From NCBI GenBank assembly GCA_900467745.1, contig UBQW01000009.1:1-64000 (forward strand): DNA of 64,000 bases, given 5' to 3'. The position numbers and the translations under genes were made by a program. Shown here one piece after another: positions 9,067 to 17,954 of the stretch. Below the pieces are notes generated by a model that worked only from the letters and a program-made list of their open reading frames with translations, was not told the origin of the DNA and made no database searches. Source of the DNA: Hyphomicrobiales bacterium (GTDB lineage Bacteria > Pseudomonadota > Alphaproteobacteria > Rhizobiales > Rhizobiaceae). Each line of letters begins with the position of its first letter. The stretch's first letter is position 1.

Positions 9067-9618
9067 ATGACAGACATGTCCAATGAAATGCCTTCGTCCT
9101 CCGCGCTGCGGTCGAAATGGGTCTGGTTCGTCGTTCTCGGCGCGCTGCTGATCGTCTTCGGCGCCATCGCCGCCGCAAACGTCTTCCTCGCCACTGTCGT
9201 CTCCGTCTATTACGTCGGCCTGCTCATGCTGGTCGGCGGCATCGTCTACCTCGCCCACGCCTTTCAGGTGCGCGAGTGGGAGCAGCTCTTGTTCTGGGCG
9301 CTGAGCGGCGTGCTCTATGTGCTGGCCGGGGTCTTCGCCTTCATGAATCCCATTCTGGCATCGGCGGCGCTCACGCTGTTTCTGGCCATGGCCTTGCTGG
9401 TGGCGGGCATCTTCCGCGTCTTCGTCGGCTGGCGCATGCGCCCGTCGAGGGGCTGGGGCTGGGTGCTCCTGAGCGGCCTGATCACGGCGCTCGCGGGCTT
9501 CGTCATCGTGCTCGGCTGGCCGGTCAACAGCCTGTGGATCCTCGGCCTGTTCCTTGCTTGCGACCTGCTGCTTCAGGGCTGGTCGATGCTCGCCTTTGGC
9601 CTCGCCATCCGCCGCTGA
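9067..9618 (+). CDS. HdeD/DUF308 family membrane protein
   Basis: A 183-residue integral membrane protein with about six hydrophobic segments (for example WFVVLGALLIVFGAIAAANVFLA, VGLLMLVGGIVYLAHAF in pieces), the pattern of HdeD/DUF308 proteins, in which E. coli HdeD contributes to acid resistance. The ATG at 9067 is preferred over 9064 because GGGAGG ends six bases upstream of it. It is divergent from the bet operon; no functional link is evident. Confidence 0.8.
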   Translation: MTDMSNEMPSSSALRSKWVWFVVLGALLIVFGAIAAANVFLATVVSVYYVGLLMLVGGIVYLAHAFQVREWEQLLFWALSGVLYVLAGVFAFMNPILASAALTLFLAMALLVAGIFRVFVGWRMRPSRGWGWVLLSGLITALAGFVIVLGWPVNSLWILGLFLACDLLLQGWSMLAFGLAIRR

Positions 9619-9847
9619 TTGTGCCCGCTATTCACAGCCTGTTCATCACGCACTGTTTCTTTTTTGACAAGAATGTGAGTGAAGACTAAAATTAACCTCA
9701 TGGCAGAGGTCGCAAACGTGTGAAAGCGACGCTGCTCAAAGCCCAGCACCCGCGACCGGAAGGGCGGCCGAAGCGAGTGTGTATCCGTTCCTCGACGGGG
9801 CAGCCCGACGAGGCGATGGGAGACCACGAGGCAATGGGAGTGATGTC

Positions 9848-10075
9848 ATGCCGATGGTAACCGTTTCCATCTCTCCGCTGCAGGCGGCCGATATCCGCGC
9901 GGCGATAGACGATGGCACTTATGTTTCCAGCAGCGAGGTGGTGCGTGAAGCGCTCCGGCTGTGGGATGCCGCCCGCAAGGTCGATGGCCTGCCGAAAGCG
10001 CGCGATTGCGCCCCCGCCGATGCCAGATGCGTCGCCGACATGTTCGCCGACCACGAGCATCGCCGCACCGCCTGA
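9848..10075 (+). CDS. Orphan ParD-like antitoxin
   Basis: A 75-residue ribbon-helix-helix protein: MPMVTVSISPLQAADIRAAI, then YVSSSEVVREALRLW, the diagnostic ParD segment. The C-terminal third (KVDGLPKARDCAPADARCVA) has diverged from usual ParD toxin-binding tails. The ATG at 9848 follows GGGAG. No ParE/RelE toxin is adjacent; the next gene is an EAL-GGDEF protein. Likely a surviving antitoxin or an independent small regulator. Confidence 0.65.
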   Translation: MPMVTVSISPLQAADIRAAIDDGTYVSSSEVVREALRLWDAARKVDGLPKARDCAPADARCVADMFADHEHRRTA

Positions 10076-10241
10076 AGGCGGGCATACTTATGGCCGCCGC
10101 TTCGTGCGGCGGTTGCGGCATGCATTTGATAAAACGCCAGTTTTCACAAAACCTTCACATTGGCGAAAGTGTTCGTTGACGCTTCGCCCCTAGTCTCCGC
10201 GCGAAAAATAATAATATGAATGCCGTATAGTGGAGAATGGC

Positions 10242-12047
10242 ATGTCGTTGGCTGCCACCGTAGAGCCTGCCCTTATTCGTCGCTACACCAGCGATCAAAT
10301 CATTACCCTCGCCAAACTCGTTATCGAAAACGCCTTCCAGCCGATCGTCGAAGCCAGCACCGGTGTTGCCTTCGGCTATGAATCGCTGATGCGCGGCCAG
10401 GAGCGCCTGGGCTTCAATTCGCCGCTGGAAATTCTGGATGAGGCCCAGCGCGGCGATCAGCTGCTGCAACTCGAGCAGATGGTGGCCAGCCGCGCGCTCG
10501 CAAAGTTCGCGTCGCTGCCCAATTTCGCCACGGCGACGCTGTTTGTCAATCTCGATGTCCGCCTCATTCCGCATGGCGAGCAGCTGGTGGAAAATCTGCT
10601 GCAGCATCTGAAGCTTGCCAATATCCCGCCATCCTCGATCTGCTTCGAATTCTCCGAGCGCTTCGACAACACCTCGGTTCCCGAATTCGCCGCATTGGTT
10701 TCGCTGCTGCGCAAGCGCGGCTTCAAGCTGGCGATCGACGATTTCGGCGTCGGCCATGGCGAGATGAAGCTGCTCTGCGATCATCCGGTGGATTACCTGA
10801 AGATCGATCGCTACTTCATCGCCGATATCGATGGCAGCCCGCGCAAGCGTCACCTGTTGAAGAACATCGTCCACATCGCCCACGTGCTTGGCACCCGCGT
10901 GATTGCCGAGGGTATCGAGACCGAAGCCGAGTTCATCACCTGCCGCGAGTATGGTGTGGATCTCGTGCAGGGCTGGTTCATCTCGCGCCCGACCACGCAT
11001 GTCTCCGAGCTGGTGCCGTCCTTCCCGCATCTGCAGGAACTCGGCAAGAGCAAGCGCAACAACCAGTCGCTCGACGAAATCCTCATCCGCAAGCAGATCG
11101 AAGTGCTGCCGACGGTCTATGAGAACGCCACGATCGACAGCGTTTTCGAGGTCTTCCGCCGCCATCCGCAGAATGCCTTCTTCCCCGTTCTGAACGCCAA
11201 TGGCGAGCCGCGCGGCATCCTGCACGAGCGCCATCTGAAGGAATATATCTATCACCCGTTCGGCCGCGATCTGCTGAAGAACAAGATGTATGAGCGCACC
11301 ATCTCGCACTTCGTCGAAATGGCGCCGATCGTTGGCCTTGATTCCGATGCCGAGCAGCTGATGACCATCTTCGCCAACATGGAAGGCGCCAACTGTCTGC
11401 TGTTGACGGAAAACATGCGCTATGCCGGCGTCGTCTCGGCCGCCTCGCTCATCAAGGTGATGAACGAGAAGAAGCTCAAGACCGCGCAGGACCAGAACCC
11501 GCTGACCGGCATTCCAGGCAACCACGCCATCCGCGATTTCATGCGCGAGGCGAGCCGCGACAGCGACGAGACGCGGCACTTCTGCTACTGCGACTTCGAC
11601 AACTTCAAGCCCTTCAACGATGCCTATGGCTTCCACCTCGGCGACCACGCGATCTCGCTCTTCGCAGCCCTGATGCGGCGCTACTTCTTCGCCGAGCGCC
11701 ACTTCCTCGGCCATGTCGGCGGTGATGATTTCTTCATCGGCGTGCAGGGCTGGACCAAGGAGGAACTCACGGAAATCCTCGATCGGCTGATCGGTGATTT
11801 CCATGACGATGCCCAGGATCTCTATTCCGAGATCGATCGCGCCGCCGGCCGCATCCGCGGTCACGACCGCGCCGGCGTCGAAGCCTTCTTCCCGCTGATG
11901 CGCTGCTCGATCGGCGTTCTGGAGCTCCCCAAGGGTCTGGTCATCGACGACATCAGTCGCGTCTCCGCCGCCATCGCCCATATCAAGGCATTGGCGAAGG
12001 AAAGCGCGGAAGGCCTGGTCTTCCATCGGCTGGGCGAGGCGAATTGA
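10242..12047 (+). CDS. EAL-CBS-GGDEF cyclic-di-GMP turnover protein
   Basis: A soluble 601-residue protein with EAL phosphodiesterase first (residues ~25-255), a CBS-pair region (~280-400) and GGDEF last (~415-585). The EAL half keeps the residues used for c-di-GMP hydrolysis: E47 (in ESLMR), N103, E136, D166-D167 (DDFGVG), K187, E223 and Q243. The GGDEF motif is GGDDF (493-497) with a preceding CDFDNFKPFNDAYG metal/substrate region, but there is no RxxD I-site. Phosphodiesterase activity is likely; cyclase activity is possible. CBS domains suggest control by an adenine nucleotide. The ATG at 10242 has GGAG six bases upstream. No membrane segment is seen. Confidence 0.88.
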   Translation: MSLAATVEPALIRRYTSDQIITLAKLVIENAFQPIVEASTGVAFGYESLMRGQERLGFNSPLEILDEAQRGDQLLQLEQMVASRALAKFASLPNFATATLFVNLDVRLIPHGEQLVENLLQHLKLANIPPSSICFEFSERFDNTSVPEFAALVSLLRKRGFKLAIDDFGVGHGEMKLLCDHPVDYLKIDRYFIADIDGSPRKRHLLKNIVHIAHVLGTRVIAEGIETEAEFITCREYGVDLVQGWFISRPTTHVSELVPSFPHLQELGKSKRNNQSLDEILIRKQIEVLPTVYENATIDSVFEVFRRHPQNAFFPVLNANGEPRGILHERHLKEYIYHPFGRDLLKNKMYERTISHFVEMAPIVGLDSDAEQLMTIFANMEGANCLLLTENMRYAGVVSAASLIKVMNEKKLKTAQDQNPLTGIPGNHAIRDFMREASRDSDETRHFCYCDFDNFKPFNDAYGFHLGDHAISLFAALMRRYFFAERHFLGHVGGDDFFIGVQGWTKEELTEILDRLIGDFHDDAQDLYSEIDRAAGRIRGHDRAGVEAFFPLMRCSIGVLELPKGLVIDDISRVSAAIAHIKALAKESAEGLVFHRLGEAN

Positions 12048-12122
12048 CGCTCCGGCGTTTCCGCCCTTCTCAACGCGGCGGGGCTGAACTATCTCACTGC
12101 TATCCGAATGAGGAGACCGGTG

Positions 12123-13118
12123 ATGTCTTTGCCTGCGCTTATGCGTTTTGTCGATTTGCCCCGCTTCGGCGCCCCTGACGTGATGACCATATCGAGCGGG
12201 CCGTTGCCCGTGGCGGGCGAGGGGCAAATCCTCGTGCGCACCCAGGCGATCGGCGTCAACCGTCCCGATGTCGCGCAGCGCCAGGGAACCTATCCGCCAC
12301 CGAAGGACGCAAGCCCGATCCTCGGCCTTGAAATCGCAGGTGAAGTGGTCGCGATCGGCCCCGGCGTCAGCGGCTATACAGTCGGCGACAAGGTCTGCGG
12401 CCTCACCAATGGCGGCGCCTATGCCGAATATTGCCTCATTCCCTCAGGCCAGGCACTGCGCTTCCCGAGAGGTTATGATGCCGTCCAGGCGGCAGCACTC
12501 CCCGAAAACTACTTCACGGTCTGGGCCAACATGTTCCAGATGGCGGGCCTGACCGAAGGTGAGAAGGTGCTCATCCACGGCGGCACCAGCGGCATCGGCA
12601 CCACCGCGATCCAGCTTGCCCGCGCCTTCGGCGCCGAGGTCTACGCGACCGCCGGTTCGCAGGAAAAATGCGACGCCTGCGTCAAGCTCGGCGCGAAGCG
12701 CGCCATCAACTACAAGACCGAGGATTTCGCCGAGGTGATCAAGGCCGAGACCGGCCAGGGCGTCGACATGATCCTCGATATGATCGGCGCCGCCTATTTC
12801 GAGAAGAACCTCGCCTCGCTGGCGAAGGACGGCTGCCTCTCGATCATCGCCTTCCTCGGCGGCGCGGTTGCCGAAACGGCCAACCTCGCGCCGATCATGG
12901 TCAAGCGGCTGACGGTGACGGGCTCGACGCTGCGCCCGCGCACGCCGGAAGAAAAACGCGCCATCCGCGACGATCTCCTGTCGCAGGTCTGGCCGCTGCT
13001 CGACGAGGGCAAGCTTGCCCCCGTGATCCACAAGACCTTCGCCTTCGAGGATGTCGTCGAAGCCCACAAGCTGATGGAATCGAGCAGCCATATCGGCAAG
13101 ATCATGCTGCGCGTCTGA
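12123..13118 (+). CDS. NAD(P)H-quinone oxidoreductase (MDR superfamily, PIG3-like)
   Basis: A 331-residue zinc-independent medium-chain dehydrogenase/reductase. N-terminal features are [20 protein letters not shown] and [15 protein letters not shown]; the nucleotide-binding fold starts with [23 protein letters not shown] and [15 protein letters not shown]. The sequence is typical of TP53I3/PIG3-like quinone reductases. AGGAG lies eight bases before the chosen ATG. It converges on an MFS gene three bases downstream. Confidence 0.88.
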   Translation: MSLPALMRFVDLPRFGAPDVMTISSGPLPVAGEGQILVRTQAIGVNRPDVAQRQGTYPPPKDASPILGLEIAGEVVAIGPGVSGYTVGDKVCGLTNGGAYAEYCLIPSGQALRFPRGYDAVQAAALPENYFTVWANMFQMAGLTEGEKVLIHGGTSGIGTTAIQLARAFGAEVYATAGSQEKCDACVKLGAKRAINYKTEDFAEVIKAETGQGVDMILDMIGAAYFEKNLASLAKDGCLSIIAFLGGAVAETANLAPIMVKRLTVTGSTLRPRTPEEKRAIRDDLLSQVWPLLDEGKLAPVIHKTFAFEDVVEAHKLMESSSHIGKIMLRV

Positions 13119-13121
13119 CGA

Positions 13122-14549
13122 TCACGCCGCTGCCGTCGCTTGCGTCTCGTTGCCGGACTTCTGGATCGACAGCGAGATCACGATCGTCACGATCCCCGGC
13201 AGCGCCATCAGCACGAACAGCCAATGCGCCGCGGATATGCCGCCGGCAACGCCGCCCGGCGCAAGCAGGCCGGTGCTGTTGACGATGACGCCCGCGAAGG
13301 CTGCGCCGAATGCGCTTCCAAGCGATTGCACGGTGGTGATCGCCGCCGAGGCCTTGTCCTGCTCCGATGTCGCGACGAGGCGCAGCGCCCAGCCGAGCCC
13401 GACCCCGAACCCCATGAGGAACATGAAGACGACGGCCGGGGCGAGCAACGCGATGCTGCCTGCCTGATTGTCGCGCGCCAGGAAGATCGCCAGCGCCGCG
13501 ACCGCGACCGTCTCGATCACGCAGCCGATCACGATCGCGCGGCTGGCGCGGGGGCCGGAGAACGAAGCGCTGAGGAACGCGGCCACCGTCCAGCCGAGCG
13601 CGACGAGCGCCGTGAGGTATCCCGATTCCAGCGGGCTGACATTGTGCAGGGATTGCAGGAAATAGGGGATGTAGATGTCGCTGGTCAGCACCAGGATCAG
13701 CAGGAACATCATCAGGTAGACGCGGGAAATCGGCATGCTGAGGGCCACGGCGCCTGTCGGCAGCAAGCGGTTCTCGCTACGCCGCTCGATGCCGAGCATG
13801 GCGACCACGGCGATGAGCGATGCCGCGACCAGCAACGCTTTCGATTGCGTCGCCTCGATCGTGCCGGCGATGCTGACCAGAAGCACGGCCGCCAGGAGCA
13901 GCGCGATCTGCGTGATCGGCGTGCGCCCGGGAGCCCGATCGTCATGCGCCGACGGCAACAGCACGGGCGCAAGGATAGCCATGAGCACGCTCACGGGGAC
14001 AAGCAGGATGAAGGCGTGGCGCCAGGTGCTGCCATCGGAGAACAGGCCGCCGAGGCTTGGGCCGAGCAACGTCGCCACGCCCCAGATCGCCGCATAGAGC
14101 GTCGAGGCCTTGCGCCACAGGTGCTCGGGATAGGCAAAGCGGATGAATGCATAGGCAAGCCCGCCCAGCGCGCCGGCTCCAAATCCCTGCACGGCGCGTC
14201 CGGCCAGGATCACCTGCATGGAGGGCGCCAGCGCGCAGATCAGGCTGCCGGCCGCAAACATCAGCGCGCCGGCCACGTAAACCGTGCGCAGGCCGATGCC
14301 GCGCGGCCGCATGGCGACGAAGATAGAGCCGAGCACCGCGGCTGCGACGAACAGCGTGGTGACCCACGAGAGCAGTTCCAGCCCGCCGATATCGCGCACG
14401 ATCGATGGCGCGATCGTCGCCATGATGTAGGCCTCGACCGCATAGAGCGTTACGCCGCCGCCGAGCATCAGCGTGGCTGCCAGGACCGGTCTTGAAAAGA
14501 GATGGAAGACGGAGGAGCGCTCCGTCGCGACGTCGTCGATGCTGCTCAT
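13122..14549 (-). CDS. MFS transporter (DHA-type drug exporter)
   Basis: A 475-residue polytopic membrane protein of the major facilitator superfamily. Motifs include the loop after the second helix (MRPRGIGLRTVYVAGALMF) and the fourth-to-fifth helix region GRAVQGFGAGALGGLAYAFIRF, as in multidrug exporters. It is read divergently from a small winged-helix regulator, the usual arrangement for a locally regulated efflux pump. The substrate cannot be told from sequence. Confidence 0.87.
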   Translation of the reverse strand: MSSIDDVATERSSVFHLFSRPVLAATLMLGGGVTLYAVEAYIMATIAPSIVRDIGGLELLSWVTTLFVAAAVLGSIFVAMRPRGIGLRTVYVAGALMFAAGSLICALAPSMQVILAGRAVQGFGAGALGGLAYAFIRFAYPEHLWRKASTLYAAIWGVATLLGPSLGGLFSDGSTWRHAFILLVPVSVLMAILAPVLLPSAHDDRAPGRTPITQIALLLAAVLLVSIAGTIEATQSKALLVAASLIAVVAMLGIERRSENRLLPTGAVALSMPISRVYLMMFLLILVLTSDIYIPYFLQSLHNVSPLESGYLTALVALGWTVAAFLSASFSGPRASRAIVIGCVIETVAVAALAIFLARDNQAGSIALLAPAVVFMFLMGFGVGLGWALRLVATSEQDKASAAITTVQSLGSAFGAAFAGVIVNSTGLLAPGGVAGGISAAHWLFVLMALPGIVTIVISLSIQKSGNETQATAAA

Positions 14550-14605
14550 GCGGAATGCCTTGAATGTTTCCTGGAAAGTCTTTGGGAAAGTTTTTTACAA
14601 GTTAT

Positions 14606-14662
14606 AGCTTGGAAAAAATACACGGCCGCGTTATTAAAGCAAGAACAAGCTTGGAAAAATAT
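14606..14662. promoter_or_regulatory. Direct repeats AGCTTGGAAAAA between MFS gene and regulator
   Basis: Two copies of AGCTTGGAAAAA begin at 14606 and 14648, 42 bp (about four helical turns) apart, and related TTTCCTGGAAAG / TTTGGGAAAG words occur just to the left. They lie in the AT-rich divergent region and are likely operator sites for the adjacent regulator. Confidence 0.5.
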
Positions 14663-14668
14663 CAGCCT

Positions 14669-15286
14669 ATGCGCCAATCATCAGCCAACCGAATCCTGAT
14701 GCTGCTAAAGACCGAAGGGCCACAACTCCTATCGGCCATCGGCGAGACGCTGTCCATCTCCGGCGAGGCCGCCCGCCAGCAATTGGCGAAGATGGCCGAG
14801 GAGGGATTAGTCGAGGCGGTCTCAGAGCCCGCGCCGGGCAGGGGCCGCCCCCGCCAGCTCTGGCACCTGACGCCATCAGGCAACGCCCGCTTCCCCGACC
14901 GCCACGCCGAGCTGACCGCGACGCTTCTCGCAACCATGGTCCAGAGCCTCGGCCCCCAGGCGCTCGACACCGTCATCGCCGCCCGTGAAGCTGAGACGCT
15001 GGCGCGCTATCGCAGCGAGATCACCGCCAAGGATCTCCCCACCCGCGTCCGCCAGCTGGCCGGCATCCGCAGCGACGAAGGCTACATGGCCGATAGCTGG
15101 CAGGAAGAAGACGGCTCGCTGCTGCTGATCGAAAACCACTGCCCCATCTGCGCCGCCGCCACCGCCTGCGCCGGCTTCTGCCGCTCCGAACTCGAAACCT
15201 TCCGCAGCATCCTCGGCGCCGACGTCGAGCGCGAGGAATACATCCTCCACGGCGCGCGGCGTTGTGCGTATCGGATTAGCCCTTGA
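14669..15286 (+). CDS. Winged-helix regulator with C-terminal cysteine cluster (COG2345/SufR-like)
   Basis: A 205-residue regulator. The N-terminal winged helix is RILMLLKTEGPQLLSAIGET with SISGEAARQQLAKMAEEGLV, followed by GRGRPRQLWHLTPSG. The C-terminal half has the cysteines HCPICAAATACAGFC and RRCAYRI, an arrangement typical of the SufR-like DeoR/ArsR-related family, some members of which hold an Fe-S cluster. The ATG at 14669 removes 35 upstream residues encoded by repeat-rich promoter DNA. It probably controls the divergent MFS gene. Confidence 0.75.
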   Translation: MRQSSANRILMLLKTEGPQLLSAIGETLSISGEAARQQLAKMAEEGLVEAVSEPAPGRGRPRQLWHLTPSGNARFPDRHAELTATLLATMVQSLGPQALDTVIAAREAETLARYRSEITAKDLPTRVRQLAGIRSDEGYMADSWQEEDGSLLLIENHCPICAAATACAGFCRSELETFRSILGADVEREEYILHGARRCAYRISP

Positions 15287-15295
15287 TGATTATGG

Positions 15296-15955
15296 TTGTG
15301 GCTCCCGAAAATACACCTTGACTCTCTTCTCGCGCCTGCCACTCTTGGGCCATCACGGGGGGGCGGTTCAGCATGGATTTCGGGAGTTTCCATCGGTCTG
15401 TACGGGGTCCGCTTGTCCCCTGAACTTGTCGAGCGAATATTGGCTCATCTCGATTTCGTGGATGGTGTCGAAAAGGAAATCGACTCGATTTCCGATTGGC
15501 AGCTCGTCGTGCATCGACCGACCGGCTCCTTGCAATGGCAATCAGCAGTGCGGCTGGCCGGCCGCCTCGGTGGCGGAGCCGCGGTTCGGCTGATGACGCC
15601 GGCGGATGTCTGGGAAAAGGATGTCTACGGTCATATCGAAGTCCGGCCGCCCGTCCATCCGCAACGGATGTTCAGGATCAATCCCGTCGAATGGAGACCT
15701 CGAAGGCCGCACCGAAATCCCAATTGGGGGCCGGAAGAGCATCGGCTTGAAACCTACCGTGACCGGTGGCATCCTTATGGTGAAAACCGCATGGGCGGCA
15801 TCGAGGTTTTCATGCAGTCGAAGACAGGCTTGGCACTGCCGTTACCTGCGCCGATAGCATCGTTTTCACAGTATCTTCATGTCTGCAGTGAGATATGGAA
15901 GTGCCCCAACTTAAAGGACGTACCGCCTCCGCCATGGTCTCCTTCGCTTCTTTGA
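15296..15955 (+). CDS. Uncharacterised protein, first gene of a two-gene cassette
   Basis: I do not recognise this 219-residue protein. It has no signal peptide or membrane segment. The conserved-looking core runs from GVRLSPELVERILAHLDF (residue ~37) through DVYGHIEVRPPVHPQRMF and a Pro/Arg/Trp-rich middle to FSQYLHVCSEIWKCPNLKD near the end. The start is uncertain: the frame opens with TTG at 15296, there is no in-frame ATG before the core, and an ATG at 15373 is in another frame and stops quickly, so a frameshift near the G-run at ~15355 is conceivable. Its 3' end overlaps the next gene, so the two are probably co-translated. Confidence 0.6.
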   Translation: MWLPKIHLDSLLAPATLGPSRGGGSAWISGVSIGLYGVRLSPELVERILAHLDFVDGVEKEIDSISDWQLVVHRPTGSLQWQSAVRLAGRLGGGAAVRLMTPADVWEKDVYGHIEVRPPVHPQRMFRINPVEWRPRRPHRNPNWGPEEHRLETYRDRWHPYGENRMGGIEVFMQSKTGLALPLPAPIASFSQYLHVCSEIWKCPNLKDVPPPPWSPSLL

Positions 15956-16692
15956 GCAACGAAAGCCTGAAGCAGATTGCCGATGACGTCGCGCGATCCC
16001 TTTCCTATGCCGAAGTCGCGAATGGAGCCGCCTATGTCACAACGGCCGTCAACTATCCGAACGGTACCGCAGTTGTCGTAAGGCTCGATCCGGAAGGCGA
16101 TGAGTTCTTCGTGTCCGACGATGGTGGTGGTGCGATCGCGGCAGACATGTTTGGCGCTACAAGCACCTACCCGAGAGTTGCCGGTGATGTCGCACGTCGT
16201 TTCAGTGTCCAGTATGACCACAGGTCCTTCTTCGTTTCGAAAGTGGGGCGCGGCAAGCTGCCGGCCGCGGTCGCTCTGATTGCAAACGCCTCGGCCAATG
16301 CGGTGGAGCATGTGTCGATGGCGCTGGAAAAGCAGCGTGCGAAAATCTCACGCGAGCTTTTTGTGAACCGCATCACTGAGGCTTTTGGCAGCAGTGCCGC
16401 CTTTGATGTCGAATGCCGTGGCACGACAAAGGTTTGGGATCTCGATGCTGCCGTAACCGTTGACGGCAACATCGCCGCCGTTTTCGAGTATGTAACGCCG
16501 GCGCTTGCTTCGGTGGCCTTCGCGCATATGAAAGTCGGCGACATCTCTTCGATGATCGATCGACCGAGAACGGCTATCGTCTTGGCGGACTATGACAAGA
16601 CCGACCCGCCTTTGAGACAGATACTGTCTTCTTCGGCGGACGCGGTGTTCGCGGCGACAGCCGACATCCGTGAATATCAATCGGCGACGTGA
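15934..16692 (+). CDS. DUF1828-like protein, second gene of the two-gene cassette
   Basis: A 252-residue soluble protein. The first ~90 residues (VTTAVNYPNGTAVVVRLDPE then EFFVSDDGGGAIAADMFG) resemble the DUF1828 pattern (tPF.YpdGd..vyv...g.y.lsDdG). The C-terminal part (residues ~130-250) holds VWDLDAAVTVDGNIAAVFEY and IDRPRTAIVLADYDKTD and could be a DUF1829-like or nuclease-like domain; this is tentative. The ATG at 15934 gives a 22-bp overlap with the upstream gene; an ATG at 15895 is also possible. Base composition of the pair looks less GC-biased than neighbours, suggesting acquisition. Confidence 0.6.
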   Translation: MVSFASLSNESLKQIADDVARSLSYAEVANGAAYVTTAVNYPNGTAVVVRLDPEGDEFFVSDDGGGAIAADMFGATSTYPRVAGDVARRFSVQYDHRSFFVSKVGRGKLPAAVALIANASANAVEHVSMALEKQRAKISRELFVNRITEAFGSSAAFDVECRGTTKVWDLDAAVTVDGNIAAVFEYVTPALASVAFAHMKVGDISSMIDRPRTAIVLADYDKTDPPLRQILSSSADAVFAATADIREYQSAT

Positions 16693-16806
16693 CGTCGGTA
16701 CTCTTTCTTCAGGTCCGTCTTTAGCGCTGAAAAATAACGCAGCCGATTGCTTTATCGCGCCCATCATTTATGCGTGACAGCCTGTTCAGAATATCAGGAT
16801 AAGCTC

Positions 16807-17814
16807 ATGACCAATCCCGTCACCGTTGAAGTCACCCGCGGCGCGCGCGTCGAAAGCCGGCATCGCGGCGCCGTCATCGCGGTCGATGGCGATGGCAAGG
16901 TCGTCTTCTCGCTGGGTGATGTCGAGGCGCCCACCTTTCCGCGTTCGGCCTGCAAGGCCATGCAGGCGTTGCCGCTGGTCGAAAGCGGCGCTGCCGAAGC
17001 CTATGGTTTCGGCGACAAGGAGCTGGCGCTGGCCTGTTCCTCGCACAATGGCGAGGACGAGCATGTTGCGGTCGCAGCCTCGATGCTGGCGCGCGCAGGC
17101 CGCGATGTCGAAACGCTCGAATGCGGCGGCCACTGGTCGTCGAGCCAGAAGGTGCTGATCCACCAGGCCCGCACGATGGAGAAGCCGACGGCGCTGCATA
17201 ACAATTGCTCCGGCAAGCATTCCGGCTTCGTCTGCACCTGCGTCCATCAGGGCGTCGATCCCAAGGGCTATATCGGTTACGACCACCCGCTGCAGCGCGA
17301 GATCCGCGCCACCATGGAAAGCCTGACCGGCGCCGTGCTCGGCCACGACAATTGCGGCACCGACGGCTGCTCGATCCCGACTTACGCCGTGCCGCTGAAG
17401 GGGCTGGCGCATGGCTTCGCCAGGATGGCGACCGGCAACGGCCTCGAACCGCTGCGCGCGAAAGCCTCGCGCCGCTTGTTTGATGCCTGCATGGCCGAGC
17501 CCTTCTATGTCGCCGGCACCGGCCGCTTCTGCACGAAGCTTATGCAGTTGGAGCCCGGCCGCATCTTCGCGAAGACCGGGGCCGAGGGCGTCTTCTGCGC
17601 CGCCATTCCCGATCAGGGCATCTCGATCGCCGTCAAATGCGACGACGGCCATGCGCGCGCCGCCGAAAGCATGGTTGCCGCGGCCCTTGCCCGCTTCTTC
17701 GACAAGGACAGCGCCATCGGCGTCGGTCTGGCAGAGCTGGCGACTTCAAGTATGCACAACTGGAATGGTATTCACGTCGGCGACATTCGCGCGGCGGCGG
17801 TACTCTCTGATTAA
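16807..17814 (+). CDS. L-asparaginase, rhizobial (ReAV/class 3) type
   Basis: A 335-residue cytoplasmic asparaginase of the asparaginase II (PF06089) family, which hydrolyses L-asparagine to aspartate and ammonia. It keeps the family hallmarks known from Rhizobium etli ReAV: FPRSACKAMQ (Ser-x2-Lys), ACSSHNGE, ECGGHW, NNCSGKHSGF (zinc Cys and Lys) and GTDGCSIPTY (second zinc Cys), and GRFCTKLMQLEPGRIFAKTGAEG. The ATG at 16807 gives MTNPVTVEVTRG; upstream in-frame codons are not family-like. It stands alone between the unknown cassette and a membrane protein. Confidence 0.92.
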   Translation: MTNPVTVEVTRGARVESRHRGAVIAVDGDGKVVFSLGDVEAPTFPRSACKAMQALPLVESGAAEAYGFGDKELALACSSHNGEDEHVAVAASMLARAGRDVETLECGGHWSSSQKVLIHQARTMEKPTALHNNCSGKHSGFVCTCVHQGVDPKGYIGYDHPLQREIRATMESLTGAVLGHDNCGTDGCSIPTYAVPLKGLAHGFARMATGNGLEPLRAKASRRLFDACMAEPFYVAGTGRFCTKLMQLEPGRIFAKTGAEGVFCAAIPDQGISIAVKCDDGHARAAESMVAAALARFFDKDSAIGVGLAELATSSMHNWNGIHVGDIRAAAVLSD

Positions 17815-17954
17815 AGCGTGCCGGAACGATACATTTCAAACATCAAAGATAGTCGCCTCTAATATATGCGAAACTGAACCGGATGACGGCGCGTGCGCTT
17901 TCATCCGGTTAAGCTACTCTTGGCGCAGTACATCGATTGCCATGAGGGCAGGAT

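Noticed and set aside
10242..12047. The EAL-CBS-GGDEF protein considered as LapD
   Set aside because: It has no transmembrane helix, HAMP domain or periplasmic domain, and its EAL site is intact, while LapD is a degenerate membrane receptor.
10155..12227. A 690-codon open frame opposite the EAL-CBS-GGDEF gene
   Set aside because: Shadow frame; the forward gene has all catalytic motifs in order, the reverse frame has none.
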